NCBI RefSeq assembly: GCF_007859315.1
Contig: NZ_VOHA01000028.1
Coordinates: 1 to 64,000 of the forward strand
DNA length: 64,000 nt
Reading direction: 5' to 3'
Source of the DNA: Reyranella sp. CPCC 100927
GTDB taxonomy: Bacteria; Pseudomonadota; Alphaproteobacteria; Reyranellales; Reyranellaceae
The position numbers and the translations under genes were made by a program. Shown here one piece after another: positions 17,349-25,582 of the stretch (position 1 is its first letter; each line of letters opens with the position of its first letter). A model generated the notes under the pieces. The model had not been told where the DNA came from, did not search any database, and saw only the letters and a program-made list of their open reading frames with translations.

Positions 17349-17401
17349 GTGTTGCTCCGGCATGCGCCATCACCTGCAATCGCATATGGCGCGAATCTCT
17401 T

Positions 17402-17529
17402 CCTGAGGAGCGAGCGCAGTGAGCGTCTCGAAGGGTGGGCTACCACGCGAACGGTGCGATCACGGTTGGAACGAACCAGCGCGACTGTAGCCCATCCCTC
17501 GAGACGCGGCTGCGCGAGCTCCTCACGGG
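17402..17529. repeat. Imperfect 40-bp inverted repeat (REP-like, CTGAGGAGCG type)
   Basis: Arms 17402-17441 and 17489-17529 are imperfect reverse complements, with cores GAGGAGC and CGTCTCGA. Together with the preceding repeat it fills most of the 520-bp gap 17204-17723, the remainder being operator site 3 and the leader of the next gene. Confidence 0.65.
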
Positions 17530-17584
17530 ATGAGGTTGTGTGGTGCCATTGCCTGCTCGGGGCAGGGAGGAAATCCTCGTGAGG

Positions 17585-17600
17585 TCATTCATATGGATGA
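17585..17600 (+). promoter_or_regulatory. Palindromic operator, site 3
   Basis: TCATTCATATGGATGA matches site 1 at 15 of 16 positions and is followed by CG as there. It lies 123 bp upstream of the secreted protein at 17724, nearly the same spacing as site 1 to its gene, with a possible -10 (TTATCT) at 17622-17627. Confidence 0.65.
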
Positions 17601-17723
17601 CGAACGCGGCCTGACCCGCAGTTATCTGAACCGCCGCGAGGACGCCGCGGCCATACGGACCTGCGCCGGCGACGATTACTGCGACCGGCACTTCCAGAAC
17701 GCGACGGACCAAGGAGGCATGAC

Positions 17724-18710
17724 ATGGCACCACAGGTCTTCAAGTTTGGTCGGGTGCTCGTCGTTGCTGCGATGGCGACGGCCTATTGCGGTCAGGTTGC
17801 AGCGGAGACTGATTGGTCCACCGATGCAATCGGCGGCGGCGGTGGCAACCGTGTCGCAGCGCGTTGCGATCCCGGTCAGTACCTGGTCGGCGTGAGCGGT
17901 CGGGTCGGTGACGACATGGATGCCATTGCCCCGATCTGCGCCAGGGCACCGTCAGGCGGTGCGCGATCCGACATCGTCCGCAAGGCCGGGTTCGGCGGAT
18001 CCGGCGGAAACGCCAGGGAAATTCTATGCCCGGAGTCGGCACCGTTCGTTCGCAAGCTGGAGGTATATGCAGAAGGCGCAAGAACCGTTGTCGTGAACAC
18101 GATCTATGCCGACTGCGGTCCATTGACGGGAGCCATGCCCAGGCCCGTCGCGGGATACAATGCCTCCTTGTCGATGGGCGGACCTCTGTATTCCAGCCCA
18201 TCGCTTTTGCCCGTCATTATTCCGGGAAACTCCTCACGCGTCAGGTCCGCGGTGACATGCCCATCCCACATGATTCCTGTCGGCGTGCAGGGCCGGGCAG
18301 GCGCCATGGTCGATGCCCTGGGTTTGATCTGCGGTGAGATCGCTCCGGCGCCACCGGCGAAACCAAAGCTATTGTCCAAGGGGCTGGGGAAGCAACCTCT
18401 TCCGCCCCCAGAAGCACACGAGACGTGTGCCAAGGCCCATGACGCACGAAAGAAGCAGATGAGCGCCGAGTTGATCGCCGCACTGGAACAGCGATGCCGG
18501 AAGGCGGTCGCGGAGCAGCGTCAGCTACGTGAGCAGCAAGCCGACAAACCAAAGCTGTTGTCCAAGGGGCTAGGGAAGCAACCTCTTCCGCCCCCGGAAG
18601 CACACGAGACATGTGCGAAGGCCCATGCCGCGCGAGAGAAGCAGATGAGCGCCGGGCTGATCGCCGCACTGGAACAACAATGCCGCAAGGCCGTAGCGGA
18701 GCAGCGCTGA
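17724..18710 (+). CDS. Secreted protein with jacalin/VOMI-like repeats and a tandem C-terminal repeat
   Basis: A 328-residue protein with a signal peptide (VLVVAAMATAYCGQVAAE, cleavage near residue 27). The body holds two related segments with CDPGQYLVGVSGRVGDDMDAI and CPSHMIPVGVQGRAGAMVDAL, each followed by an IC dipeptide, and a middle GFGGSGG / CPESAPFVRKLEVY section. This resembles beta-prism proteins such as the vitelline outer layer/jacalin type, a family inference only. The C-terminus is a tandem repeat of 62 residues (KPKLLSKGLGKQPLPPP, then HETCAKAH, then a helical RxKQMSAxLIAALEQ stretch), each unit with two cysteines. Operator site 3 lies upstream. The protein is probably extracytoplasmic; its function is unknown. 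Confidence 0.75.
   Translation: MAPQVFKFGRVLVVAAMATAYCGQVAAETDWSTDAIGGGGGNRVAARCDPGQYLVGVSGRVGDDMDAIAPICARAPSGGARSDIVRKAGFGGSGGNAREILCPESAPFVRKLEVYAEGARTVVVNTIYADCGPLTGAMPRPVAGYNASLSMGGPLYSSPSLLPVIIPGNSSRVRSAVTCPSHMIPVGVQGRAGAMVDALGLICGEIAPAPPAKPKLLSKGLGKQPLPPPEAHETCAKAHDARKKQMSAELIAALEQRCRKAVAEQRQLREQQADKPKLLSKGLGKQPLPPPEAHETCAKAHAAREKQMSAGLIAALEQQCRKAVAEQR
18360..18710 (+). repeat. Intragenic tandem direct repeat, 186-bp period
   Basis: The first unit starts at 18360 and the second at 18546. They differ by only a few bases over their shared length, so the duplication is recent. The second unit ends with the gene and lacks the linker QLREQQAD. Confidence 0.9.
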
Positions 18711-18943
18711 GGGTTTGGAGCTGGTCTTCGTTTCATTTAATCCGACGGCTCAAAGAAGTCTCAGACGCGTGATGCGCCAGGCGATGACGATGGTAAGGAA
18801 TCGCCCGTCATTGCTTGCGTCACGCGGTGGAAAACCACTCCAGCCGTCGCGCCACCACCGGGTGAACTGAACGCCATGTCGTGACTTGTGCGCCGTCGGG
18901 TGCGACTGACGTAATCGGCATATGGCCGCAAGAAGGGCATCGA

Positions 18944-19006
18944 GGCAACCAGCAGGTTGAGATCGACGGCAGCCAATGTCTCCATGGACATGGGCTCCAT
19001 GGCCAA
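18944..19006 (-). pseudogene. Fragment of a lysR gene start
   Basis: On the minus strand the reading starts MAMEPMSMETLAAVDLNLLV, the same as residues 1-19 of the LysR protein at 12998-14011 apart from small changes. A single-base deletion then shifts the frame and similarity ends with the duplicated segment. It is a non-functional by-product of the duplication. Confidence 0.8.
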
Positions 19007-19046
19007 AAGTCATTTCTGTCGCAGCGTGTAGAGCGGTATAGGCGTC

Positions 19047-19062
19047 TCATCTGTTTGGATGA
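19047..19062 (+). promoter_or_regulatory. Palindromic operator, site 4
   Basis: TCATCTGTTTGGATGA differs from site 2 by one base in the left arm. It lies 38 bp before the start of the frameshifted LuxR-type gene, exactly the spacing between site 2 and the remnant at 14112. Confidence 0.6.
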
Positions 19063-19100
19063 TGCCCGTCGACAAGGTTTTATGCTGCCCTCGTGCCGCC

Positions 19101-20196
19101 ATGTCGCATCGATCCGCCATCCTCAGTGCCATCGAGCATATTCACCGGGCGCCCTTGATGCCTGACGGGTGGTCGCGGGCGCTGGCCGGGGTTACCGCGG
19201 TCACCGCCAGCGAGCAGGGGTTCCTCACCAGTTTCACGCCGGCGACGCGGACGGCCGCCTTGGTCGCCAGCCTGGAGGTGGTACCCGGACATACGGCTGC
19301 GTTGGTGTCGGGTGGCGCTGCGGGCCGATGGCCGAAATGGACCTATACGGCGTCCGTCGGCGAGCTCATGCAGAGCTCGGCCATGTGGAACGACAACGAA
19401 TACACCCGCTCGGCGTTCTACAACGAAGCGATCCGGCCGATGGGCATCTTCTACGGCCTGGTGCTGCCGCTGCTGCGGACAGCGTCGCGCCATGTCTACC
19501 TGGCAACCGGCCGCCGTCATGGTCAGGACGACTATTCCGATGAGGACATCGCGGCGCATCGCCTTCTGGTCCCGCATCTGGAGACGGCGCTGCGCGTCAG
19601 TCAGCGTCTGGCGGCGGCCGATCTCAGCACCCGCAGTGCCGAGACGGCGCTCGACCATCTCGGCGTCGGTGTCATCCTGGTGGATGCGGCGGCGACCGTT
19701 CTGCTTGCCAACCGGATCGCCGACTCCCTTCTGGCCGCGCGCGACGGCTTGCGGCTGGGGGCCGACGATCGCGGCTTGCGGCAGGAACGGCGAGTCGCGT
19801 GTCGGCGGCAGCCCCGGCGGATCCGTCGACCTGCCGCGCGGCGGGGGACGATCGCCGTTGCGGGTGCTGGTGGCGCCGGTGCGATGGCCATCGCCTGAAT
19901 TCGATCCGGGATGGGCGTTGGCGGTGCCGCCGGTTGCGCTGCTGCTGGTCAGCGACCTGGAGCAGCAGCGCCTTCGACGGCGGAACCATCTGCGGCAGCG
20001 CTTTGATCTGACTCCCACCGAGGCCGACGTGGTGCTGGAACTGGTCAGGGGCGACGGTCGCCAGGCGGCCGCGAGGCGCCTGGGCATCGCGCTGCCGACC
20101 TTGGCGACACACCTGCAGCGCGCCTTCGACAAGACCGACACGCGCCGCCAGGCTGAACTCGTCAACCTGATCCTGCGCTGCGTTCCCATGCATTGA
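19101..20196 (+). pseudogene. LuxR-type regulator gene with a frameshift
   Basis: The reading from the ATG at 19101 (MSHRSAILSAIEH) runs through a sensor-like N-terminus and a PAS-like segment (LGVGVILVDAAATVLLANRIADSLL) to about 19780, then goes out of frame and stops at 19898. In the +1 frame the expected remainder continues (RSPLRVLVAPVRW, then FDLTPTEADVVLELVRGDG and LGIALPTLATHLQRAFDKTD) to 20196. The missing or extra base lies between about 19760 and 19800. If joined, the protein would have about 365 residues and the same architecture as the regulator at 14427. Either the gene is inactivated or the base call is wrong; the conservation of both halves suggests a recent event. Confidence 0.75.
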
Positions 20197-20274
20197 AGGA
20201 TGAGGTGACAGCGGATATCGAGCAACGGCGCGCGTCTAGCGGAACCATGGGCCGCGGTCCCACGATCAAGCAAA

Positions 20275-20290
20275 TCATTCATCTGAATGA
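20275..20290 (+). promoter_or_regulatory. Palindromic operator, site 5
   Basis: TCATTCATCTGAATGA has perfect 7-bp arms and differs from site 1 at one central base. It lies 279 bp upstream of the HTH-only gene. The rest of the 372-bp space 20197-20568 shows no convincing reading frame; it may hold the decayed front of a regulator gene. Confidence 0.65.
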
Positions 20291-20568
20291 CGACAGTGCC
20301 GATTGCCCATGGCACAGCGCGAGACACAGGACAGAGCAGGCCACGGTCGCCGGGAGATGCGCAATGGAACGGAGACCTGGACGGTGCGTCCGGCATGTCG
20401 CGCTGCCCACTTTGACGGCGCCGCTGACGATATCTGCCACGTGGGCGCGTTGGCCGTTGCGACGTCCTCCAACGGGTTCACGGGCAGCAAAGGCCGCTGC
20501 GGGATGGTCGCAGGCCTGGCAACGAGCGTCCTTGTCGATCACGGCCGCACTGACCTGGAGATGGTGAC

Positions 20569-20862
20569 GTGCCACGCCGATCAGCAGCCGCTGACCAGAT
20601 GTGGCACGAGTCCCACGAGATCGATCTGTTACGTCGGCGCTTTCGCCTGACGCCTGCCGAAGCGAAGGTCGCGCTCCAGCTGACCAAGGGGGACGGCCGC
20701 CTGGCGGTCGCCAACCGGCTTGGCATCACACTGGCGACAGTCAGCACGCACCTGCGCCACATCTTTGCGAAGACCGGCACACATCGCCAGGCAGAGCTTG
20801 TCGGTTTGCTGCTGCGCGCTCGGAAGCGGGTCGTGAAACCGGTGCCGGCATGGCCGGCGTAG
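20569..20862 (+). CDS. LuxR-type helix-turn-helix-only protein, probably a truncated paralogue
   Basis: Ninety-seven residues from a GTG at 20569 (GGAG nine bases upstream; an in-frame stop at 20551 blocks a longer version). Nearly the whole protein is a LuxR/GerE-type DNA-binding domain: FRLTPAEAKVALQLTKGDGRLAVANRLGI, then STHLRHIFAKTGTHRQAELV. It resembles the C-termini of the regulators at 14427 and 19101, with the sensor part missing. It could bind the same palindromes without a signal, or be a leftover. Operator site 5 lies upstream. Confidence 0.6.
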   Translation: MPRRSAAADQMWHESHEIDLLRRRFRLTPAEAKVALQLTKGDGRLAVANRLGITLATVSTHLRHIFAKTGTHRQAELVGLLLRARKRVVKPVPAWPA

Positions 20863-20932
20863 CGCACAGTGACGTCGTTCAACCTGTGGCGCTTGCCGAT
20901 CGATGGCGCGACGCTCCGGATCGGGATCCAGG

Positions 20933-23900
20933 TCAGAACCTGTAAGTAAGATTGCCCTTGAAGGCGTGATCGCGTGCGCCGGAGGCGAGGACGCCGGCGT
21001 AGCCGGCGCCGACGGTGAAAGACGTGCCGACCTTGAGGTCGAAGCCGGCCTCGACGACGACGGCGTTGCGGGCGATGGGCACACCCTCGACGCCGAACGA
21101 CGTACCGCCGGCGAAGGCGAGCCGCGCCGCCGGCGTGACGTCGCCGAAGGCGTGGCGCCAGCCCAAGGTGCCGCGCAGGGTCAGGGTCTTGTTGTCCTCG
21201 TTCCACACCTGTGCGGCGGCGCGGATGCCCAAGGTAGAGAAGAGGTTGCTGTCGGCGCCGCCGCGAGCGTGCAGGGCGGCGATGCCGCCGCGTTCGCCGA
21301 AGCGGTTGGTGCTGAGATGGACCCACGCGAGATTGGCAAACGGCTCCAGCGCGACGTCGCCGAGTGCGAGCGTATAGCCGACATCGCCGAAGAGCTGCGT
21401 GGTGCGGGCCTTGTAGTCGGCGCGTGCGGCGTCGGCGAGGCCAGGGAAGGTGATGGAGCGGCTGCTGTCGATACTGTGCCAGGTATGCGACGCACCGAGG
21501 CGCACGCCGACGGGTCCGAACTGTGCACCGCCATAGAGGGCGAGGTGGTAGCTGTCGATGGTAGCGCGCGAGGATCGGCCATCGACGTCGACGGTGCTGC
21601 GGCTGTAGCCGGTGGCGAGACCGATGGTCCAGGTGTCGGCGATCCTGGTGTCGGCTCCGATGGAGAAGCCGCCCGCGGAGCGCTTGGCGCTGGCGGCATT
21701 GCCGTCACCTGAAGTGCGGGCGATGGCACCGAAGCCCTGGAACCAGGCGGTGATGGTGGTGCCGTCCTGCGGGCGCTGGCGCTGGTCGGTGGCCTGCGCC
21801 AGCGCGGCGAACTGCGGTGCTGCCGTGGTATCACTGCCTGAGCGGCGCGTGCGCGTGACGATTGCATCGCGCAGGTAGTGGCTGTCCTCGATCAGGGCGC
21901 TCCTGGTCGAAGCGTGGATCTCGCCGGAGAGCGCGTTGAACGCCTGCTGCGCCGCCGCGGTATCGGGCAGGCTGGCGATGGTGTCGTAGAGGGGAGTGCC
22001 GGCGCCCAGGGTCTCGGCGCTGTTGGCGACGGCGCACTGGTTGGCAGAGCCGGCCAGGCTGCAGAACGTCACCGCGTTGCGCGTGACGAGCAGGGAGACG
22101 GTGTTGAGATCGTAGGTCAGTGCCAGGTCGATGAAAGGCAGGCTCTCGACCAGGTTGGCGAAGGTGCCGGTAACGCCGGCATCGGCCGTGAGGATGGTAT
22201 AGCGCCGGCCGCCGGTGTAGCTGCCGATGGCCTTGATGACAGGCACGGTGCCGCCGCTCAATGTGGCGGTACCGGTGGCATGCAGGCGATCGCTGGTGCC
22301 TGAAGGTTCAATCTCGACTTCGTAGGTCGACCCGGGCGCAAAGCTGACATTGCCGGCAACGTTGAGCGTGCCGATGGAGTTGCCGGGCGCCACCGTGCCG
22401 CCACTGCCCGCGATGACGCCGCCCACGGTGCCGGTGCCGGCCAAGGTGCCGCCGGTGACGGTGACGATGGAACGCGCGATGGCGCCGTTGACGACCAGGC
22501 GGCCGTTCTCGACCGTCGTCGGACCACTGTAGGGGCTGGCGCCGGTCAGGATGGTCGTGCCGCTGCCGACCTGACGCAGGCCGCCGGTGCCGGACACGAT
22601 GTTGCCGAAAGTGACGGTGTCCGATCGGTTGAACGCCAATGTGCCGCTGTTGGCGATGCTGCCCGTGAAGGCGCCACCATCGCCCAGCTGCAACGTACCG
22701 CCATTGATGATGGTGCCGCCGGTGTAGGTGTTGGCGCCGGTGAGTGTCAGGGTGCCGGTGCCTGATTTGACCACACCGCCGTCGCCGCCGATGGCGCCGG
22801 CAAAGGTCGTGTCGGTGCTCGAGACCACCGTCAGCGTGTTGGTGCCCAAGCTCACCGTCGATCCGGCGACGCCGCCCAGGTTCTGCACTGTCTGATGGCC
22901 ACCCGGCGCGATGTCGAGCGTTGCGCCTGCCGCACGCAGCGTGACGGCGCTGCTGGACGTGATCGAGCCGCCGGCGCCGATCTGCAAGGTGCCGGCATTG
23001 ATGATGGTGTCGCCCGTATAGCTGTTGCTACCCAGCAGGGTCCACGTGCCGGTGCCGGTCTTGATCACGCCGCCGCTGCCGGTGATCGTGCCGGCGAACG
23101 CGGCGTCGGCGGCCGCGCCTGTCGTGAGCGTGTTGGCACCCAGCGCCACGATGGCGCCGGCGGCACCAGCCAGGGTCTGGAGCGTCTGGTCGCCACCGCC
23201 CGCGATGTCGAGCGTACCGCCGGCGCTCACGGAGACGAGGCTGCTGCGGGCGATCGAGTCGCCGGCGCCCAGCGCCAGGGTTCCGGCGGTGATGCTGGTG
23301 GTGCCGGTGTAGGTGTTGGCGCCGGCGAGCGTCAGCGTGCCGCTGCCGGTCTTGTCCAGGCCACTGCTGCCGGCAATCGTGCCGGCGAAGGTGGTGTCGG
23401 TGCTGGAGGCCACGGTGAGGTTGCGGCCCAGCACGACAGTGGAGCCGGTGACACCGGCGAGGTTCTGCACGACCTGGTCGCCGGCGTCGGCCGCGATCTC
23501 GAGCGTGGCGCCGGCGGCGCTCAGCGTGACCGCGCTGCTTGACGCGATGGAGCCGCCGGGGCCGATGCGCAGGGTGCCGGCACTGACGGTGGTGGCGCCG
23601 GTGTAGGTGTTGGCGCCCGCCAGCACCAGGGTGCCGGCACCGCTCTTTGCCAGGCCGCCGACGCCGGTGAGGCTCTGGACCAGCGTGAATGTCGCGGCCG
23701 CGTCCACGATGTTGAAGCCGCCGCCGTTGACACCCCAGTTGATCGTGCGGGCGGTGCTCGTGAAACCCGTTCCCGTAATCCTGAGCGTACCGCCGTCGAC
23801 ATTCAGCGCCCCGGCCGGCGCGCCGAGGTTGCTGTCGGACGACACCGACAATTCACCCTGCCGCAGTCGCCAGGCGGTCGTCACCGTCGTGGTGCCGGTC

Positions 23901-25324
23901 AATTCCCAGATCGACGCACCGGTCTTCTCGAACACGGAGAAACCGGTGTATTGCGTGCCGATCCGCGAGACGTCGAACGTCGCGTCAGCCGTGCCGCCGA
24001 GCGTGAGGGTTGAACCGGCGTTGGCGCGCACGCGCCCGATGATGTTCGACCCGGCCTGGAGTTCAAGGCGATTGCTGCCGGCCGTGAAGCGAATGGCGGA
24101 GCCGCCGACACCACCCTGAATCGTGCCGCTGTTGATGATCGTCAGGTTTTGGCCAGTGACGCCATCGCCGGCATTGCCGGCAAAGGCGCCCGCGCCGCCG
24201 TCGCCACCTGTGATGGCGCCGCTGTTGATGAGCGTACCGCCGGCCGTGATGGTGACGCCGTGGCCGGCGTTGCCACCGCCGAAGCTGTCATCGCTGTCGC
24301 CGCCGCCGTTACCACCTCTGAGCGTGCCGCTGTTGATGAGCGTCCCGCCGGCGGCGATGGTAGCGCCGTGGCCGGCGTTGCCGCCAAAAACGCCAACGCC
24401 ACCGTCGCCGCCCCTGATAGCGCCATTGTTGATGAGCGTACCGCTCGCCGCCACGGTGGCGCCGATGCCGCCGGCGCTGGCGCTGGACTGCGGGCTGTTG
24501 CCGCCCGCGCCGCCCGTGATCGTTGCGTTGTTCGTCAGCGTGCTTCCGGCGGAAATCACCACGCCGACGCCGCCACGGCCTGGGGACGAAAGGCTGAGCC
24601 CCACCACATCGCCGCCGGCGCCGCCGGTGACCGCCGCATTGACCGTGACGCTGGCACCGGCATTGAGCCAGAGCCCGATACCGCCTGACCCGCCACCGCC
24701 TTCGCCTCCGTTGAGACCGGGAAGGCCGCCGTTTCCGCCGCGTCCGCCGGTGGCGGCGACATCGAGTGTTCCGAGCGCGCCTGTTCCGGTCAGCGCCGCG
24801 CCGTAACCGCCGGCGCCGCCACCGCCGCCGTCGAGGTTGCGGCTGCCGCCCGTGCCGCCGGTACCCCCGGCGCCGCCGGTCGCGGCCGTGGTCGGCGGCG
24901 CCACACCGACGAATCCATGGGCACCGCCACCACCGCCGCCGCCGCCGCTCCCCAGGATGTTGTTCACGTCATCGGACGGCAGTCCTGGTGCACCATCCTG
25001 GCCGGCGGCGCCCGGTGTCTGGCCGCCCTGTCCACCGGCTGCGTTGCCGACGCCGCCGAGGCCGGTACCGCCGTTGCCGCCGACCGTTCCGGCACCACCG
25101 CCACCCGGGCCGAACCCCGGCCGCAACGGATCCTCGCCATTGCCGCCGGGACCCTGAACACTGTCAGTGCCGCCCCTGCCACCGAAACTGCTGGAGTTGC
25201 CACCGCCATCGGCGTGTGCCGGCGGCAAACCCGCGGCGGCGACGACCAGCGCCAACGCGACGGTCGTGCGATGGCAGCTCGGCATCAGGATCGGTCGCGG
25301 ATTCTTGTTGTGCGGCCTCGACAT
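20933..25324 (-). CDS. Glycine-rich autotransporter with PATR repeats (type V secretion)
   Basis: The start is the ATG at 25324, with GGGGGG just upstream; an in-frame ATG at 25285 is also possible. The 1463-residue protein opens with a signal peptide (TTVALALVVAAAGLPPAHA), then a very Gly-rich tract to about residue 320 with G-N-G-G-T and G-A-I-T/R-G-G-D-G-G repeats. Autotransporter-associated strand repeats follow (about 450-960; KTGSGTLTLAGANTYTG, TLxIGxGGSI). The last 280-300 residues are the beta-barrel translocator, ending LTYRF. The barrel is nearly identical to that of the protein at 7532-12829, while the passengers differ. No enzymatic motif is visible. No good match to the TCATTCATATGAATGA palindrome lies upstream, only an unrelated inverted repeat at 25411. 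Confidence 0.88.
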   Translation of the reverse strand: MSRPHNKNPRPILMPSCHRTTVALALVVAAAGLPPAHADGGGNSSSFGGRGGTDSVQGPGGNGEDPLRPGFGPGGGGAGTVGGNGGTGLGGVGNAAGGQGGQTPGAAGQDGAPGLPSDDVNNILGSGGGGGGGGAHGFVGVAPPTTAATGGAGGTGGTGGSRNLDGGGGGAGGYGAALTGTGALGTLDVAATGGRGGNGGLPGLNGGEGGGGSGGIGLWLNAGASVTVNAAVTGGAGGDVVGLSLSSPGRGGVGVVISAGSTLTNNATITGGAGGNSPQSSASAGGIGATVAASGTLINNGAIRGGDGGVGVFGGNAGHGATIAAGGTLINSGTLRGGNGGGDSDDSFGGGNAGHGVTITAGGTLINSGAITGGDGGAGAFAGNAGDGVTGQNLTIINSGTIQGGVGGSAIRFTAGSNRLELQAGSNIIGRVRANAGSTLTLGGTADATFDVSRIGTQYTGFSVFEKTGASIWELTGTTTVTTAWRLRQGELSVSSDSNLGAPAGALNVDGGTLRITGTGFTSTARTINWGVNGGGFNIVDAAATFTLVQSLTGVGGLAKSGAGTLVLAGANTYTGATTVSAGTLRIGPGGSIASSSAVTLSAAGATLEIAADAGDQVVQNLAGVTGSTVVLGRNLTVASSTDTTFAGTIAGSSGLDKTGSGTLTLAGANTYTGTTSITAGTLALGAGDSIARSSLVSVSAGGTLDIAGGGDQTLQTLAGAAGAIVALGANTLTTGAAADAAFAGTITGSGGVIKTGTGTWTLLGSNSYTGDTIINAGTLQIGAGGSITSSSAVTLRAAGATLDIAPGGHQTVQNLGGVAGSTVSLGTNTLTVVSSTDTTFAGAIGGDGGVVKSGTGTLTLTGANTYTGGTIINGGTLQLGDGGAFTGSIANSGTLAFNRSDTVTFGNIVSGTGGLRQVGSGTTILTGASPYSGPTTVENGRLVVNGAIARSIVTVTGGTLAGTGTVGGVIAGSGGTVAPGNSIGTLNVAGNVSFAPGSTYEVEIEPSGTSDRLHATGTATLSGGTVPVIKAIGSYTGGRRYTILTADAGVTGTFANLVESLPFIDLALTYDLNTVSLLVTRNAVTFCSLAGSANQCAVANSAETLGAGTPLYDTIASLPDTAAAQQAFNALSGEIHASTRSALIEDSHYLRDAIVTRTRRSGSDTTAAPQFAALAQATDQRQRPQDGTTITAWFQGFGAIARTSGDGNAASAKRSAGGFSIGADTRIADTWTIGLATGYSRSTVDVDGRSSRATIDSYHLALYGGAQFGPVGVRLGASHTWHSIDSSRSITFPGLADAARADYKARTTQLFGDVGYTLALGDVALEPFANLAWVHLSTNRFGERGGIAALHARGGADSNLFSTLGIRAAAQVWNEDNKTLTLRGTLGWRHAFGDVTPAARLAFAGGTSFGVEGVPIARNAVVVEAGFDLKVGTSFTVGAGYAGVLASGARDHAFKGNLTYRF

Positions 25325-25410
25325 TTCGCCCCCCAACGCGGCTCTTCGCTCGCCGAGTGCCAATGACAGCGTGTCGATTTTTCTGGATCAATCGAGAATT
25401 GGTCCATGTC

Positions 25411-25436
25411 CCACCACTATCGAAGCAGAGTGGTGG
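25411..25436. promoter_or_regulatory. Inverted repeat upstream of the second autotransporter
   Basis: CCACCACT (25411-25418) and AGTGGTGG (25429-25436) form 8-bp arms with a 10-base spacer, about 90-110 bp upstream of the start at 25324. It could be an operator. The remaining 25325-25582 space shows nothing else firm. Confidence 0.4.
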
Positions 25437-25582
25437 CGCTCACTGCCCAAACGGGCGCGCTCTATTCCATATTCATTGGAGGTAGAATGATTTGATGCTG
25501 AATAATACCGGCGCCGATCGCATGTTGCTTGTGGCCGCCGAGTATCTTCGGCGAACCCGTTTCCTTTCAGGAACTGAACCGC

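Larger units (their letters stand above)
18931..19139. repeat. Segmental duplication, copy B
   Basis: This is the second copy of 13941-14150. It carries a lysR start remnant, operator site 4 and the first 13 codons of the frameshifted LuxR-type gene. The 18711-18930 stretch before it shows no gene. Confidence 0.9.

Noticed and set aside
7532-25324. A CRISPR array suggested by the many short repeats
   Set aside because: The repeats are coding, of unequal spacing and without unique spacers; no cas gene is present.
25411-25500. A TCATTCATATGAATGA-type site upstream of the second autotransporter
   Set aside because: TCCATATTCATTGGA at 25466-25480 shares some bases but has no proper arms, so I do not count it.
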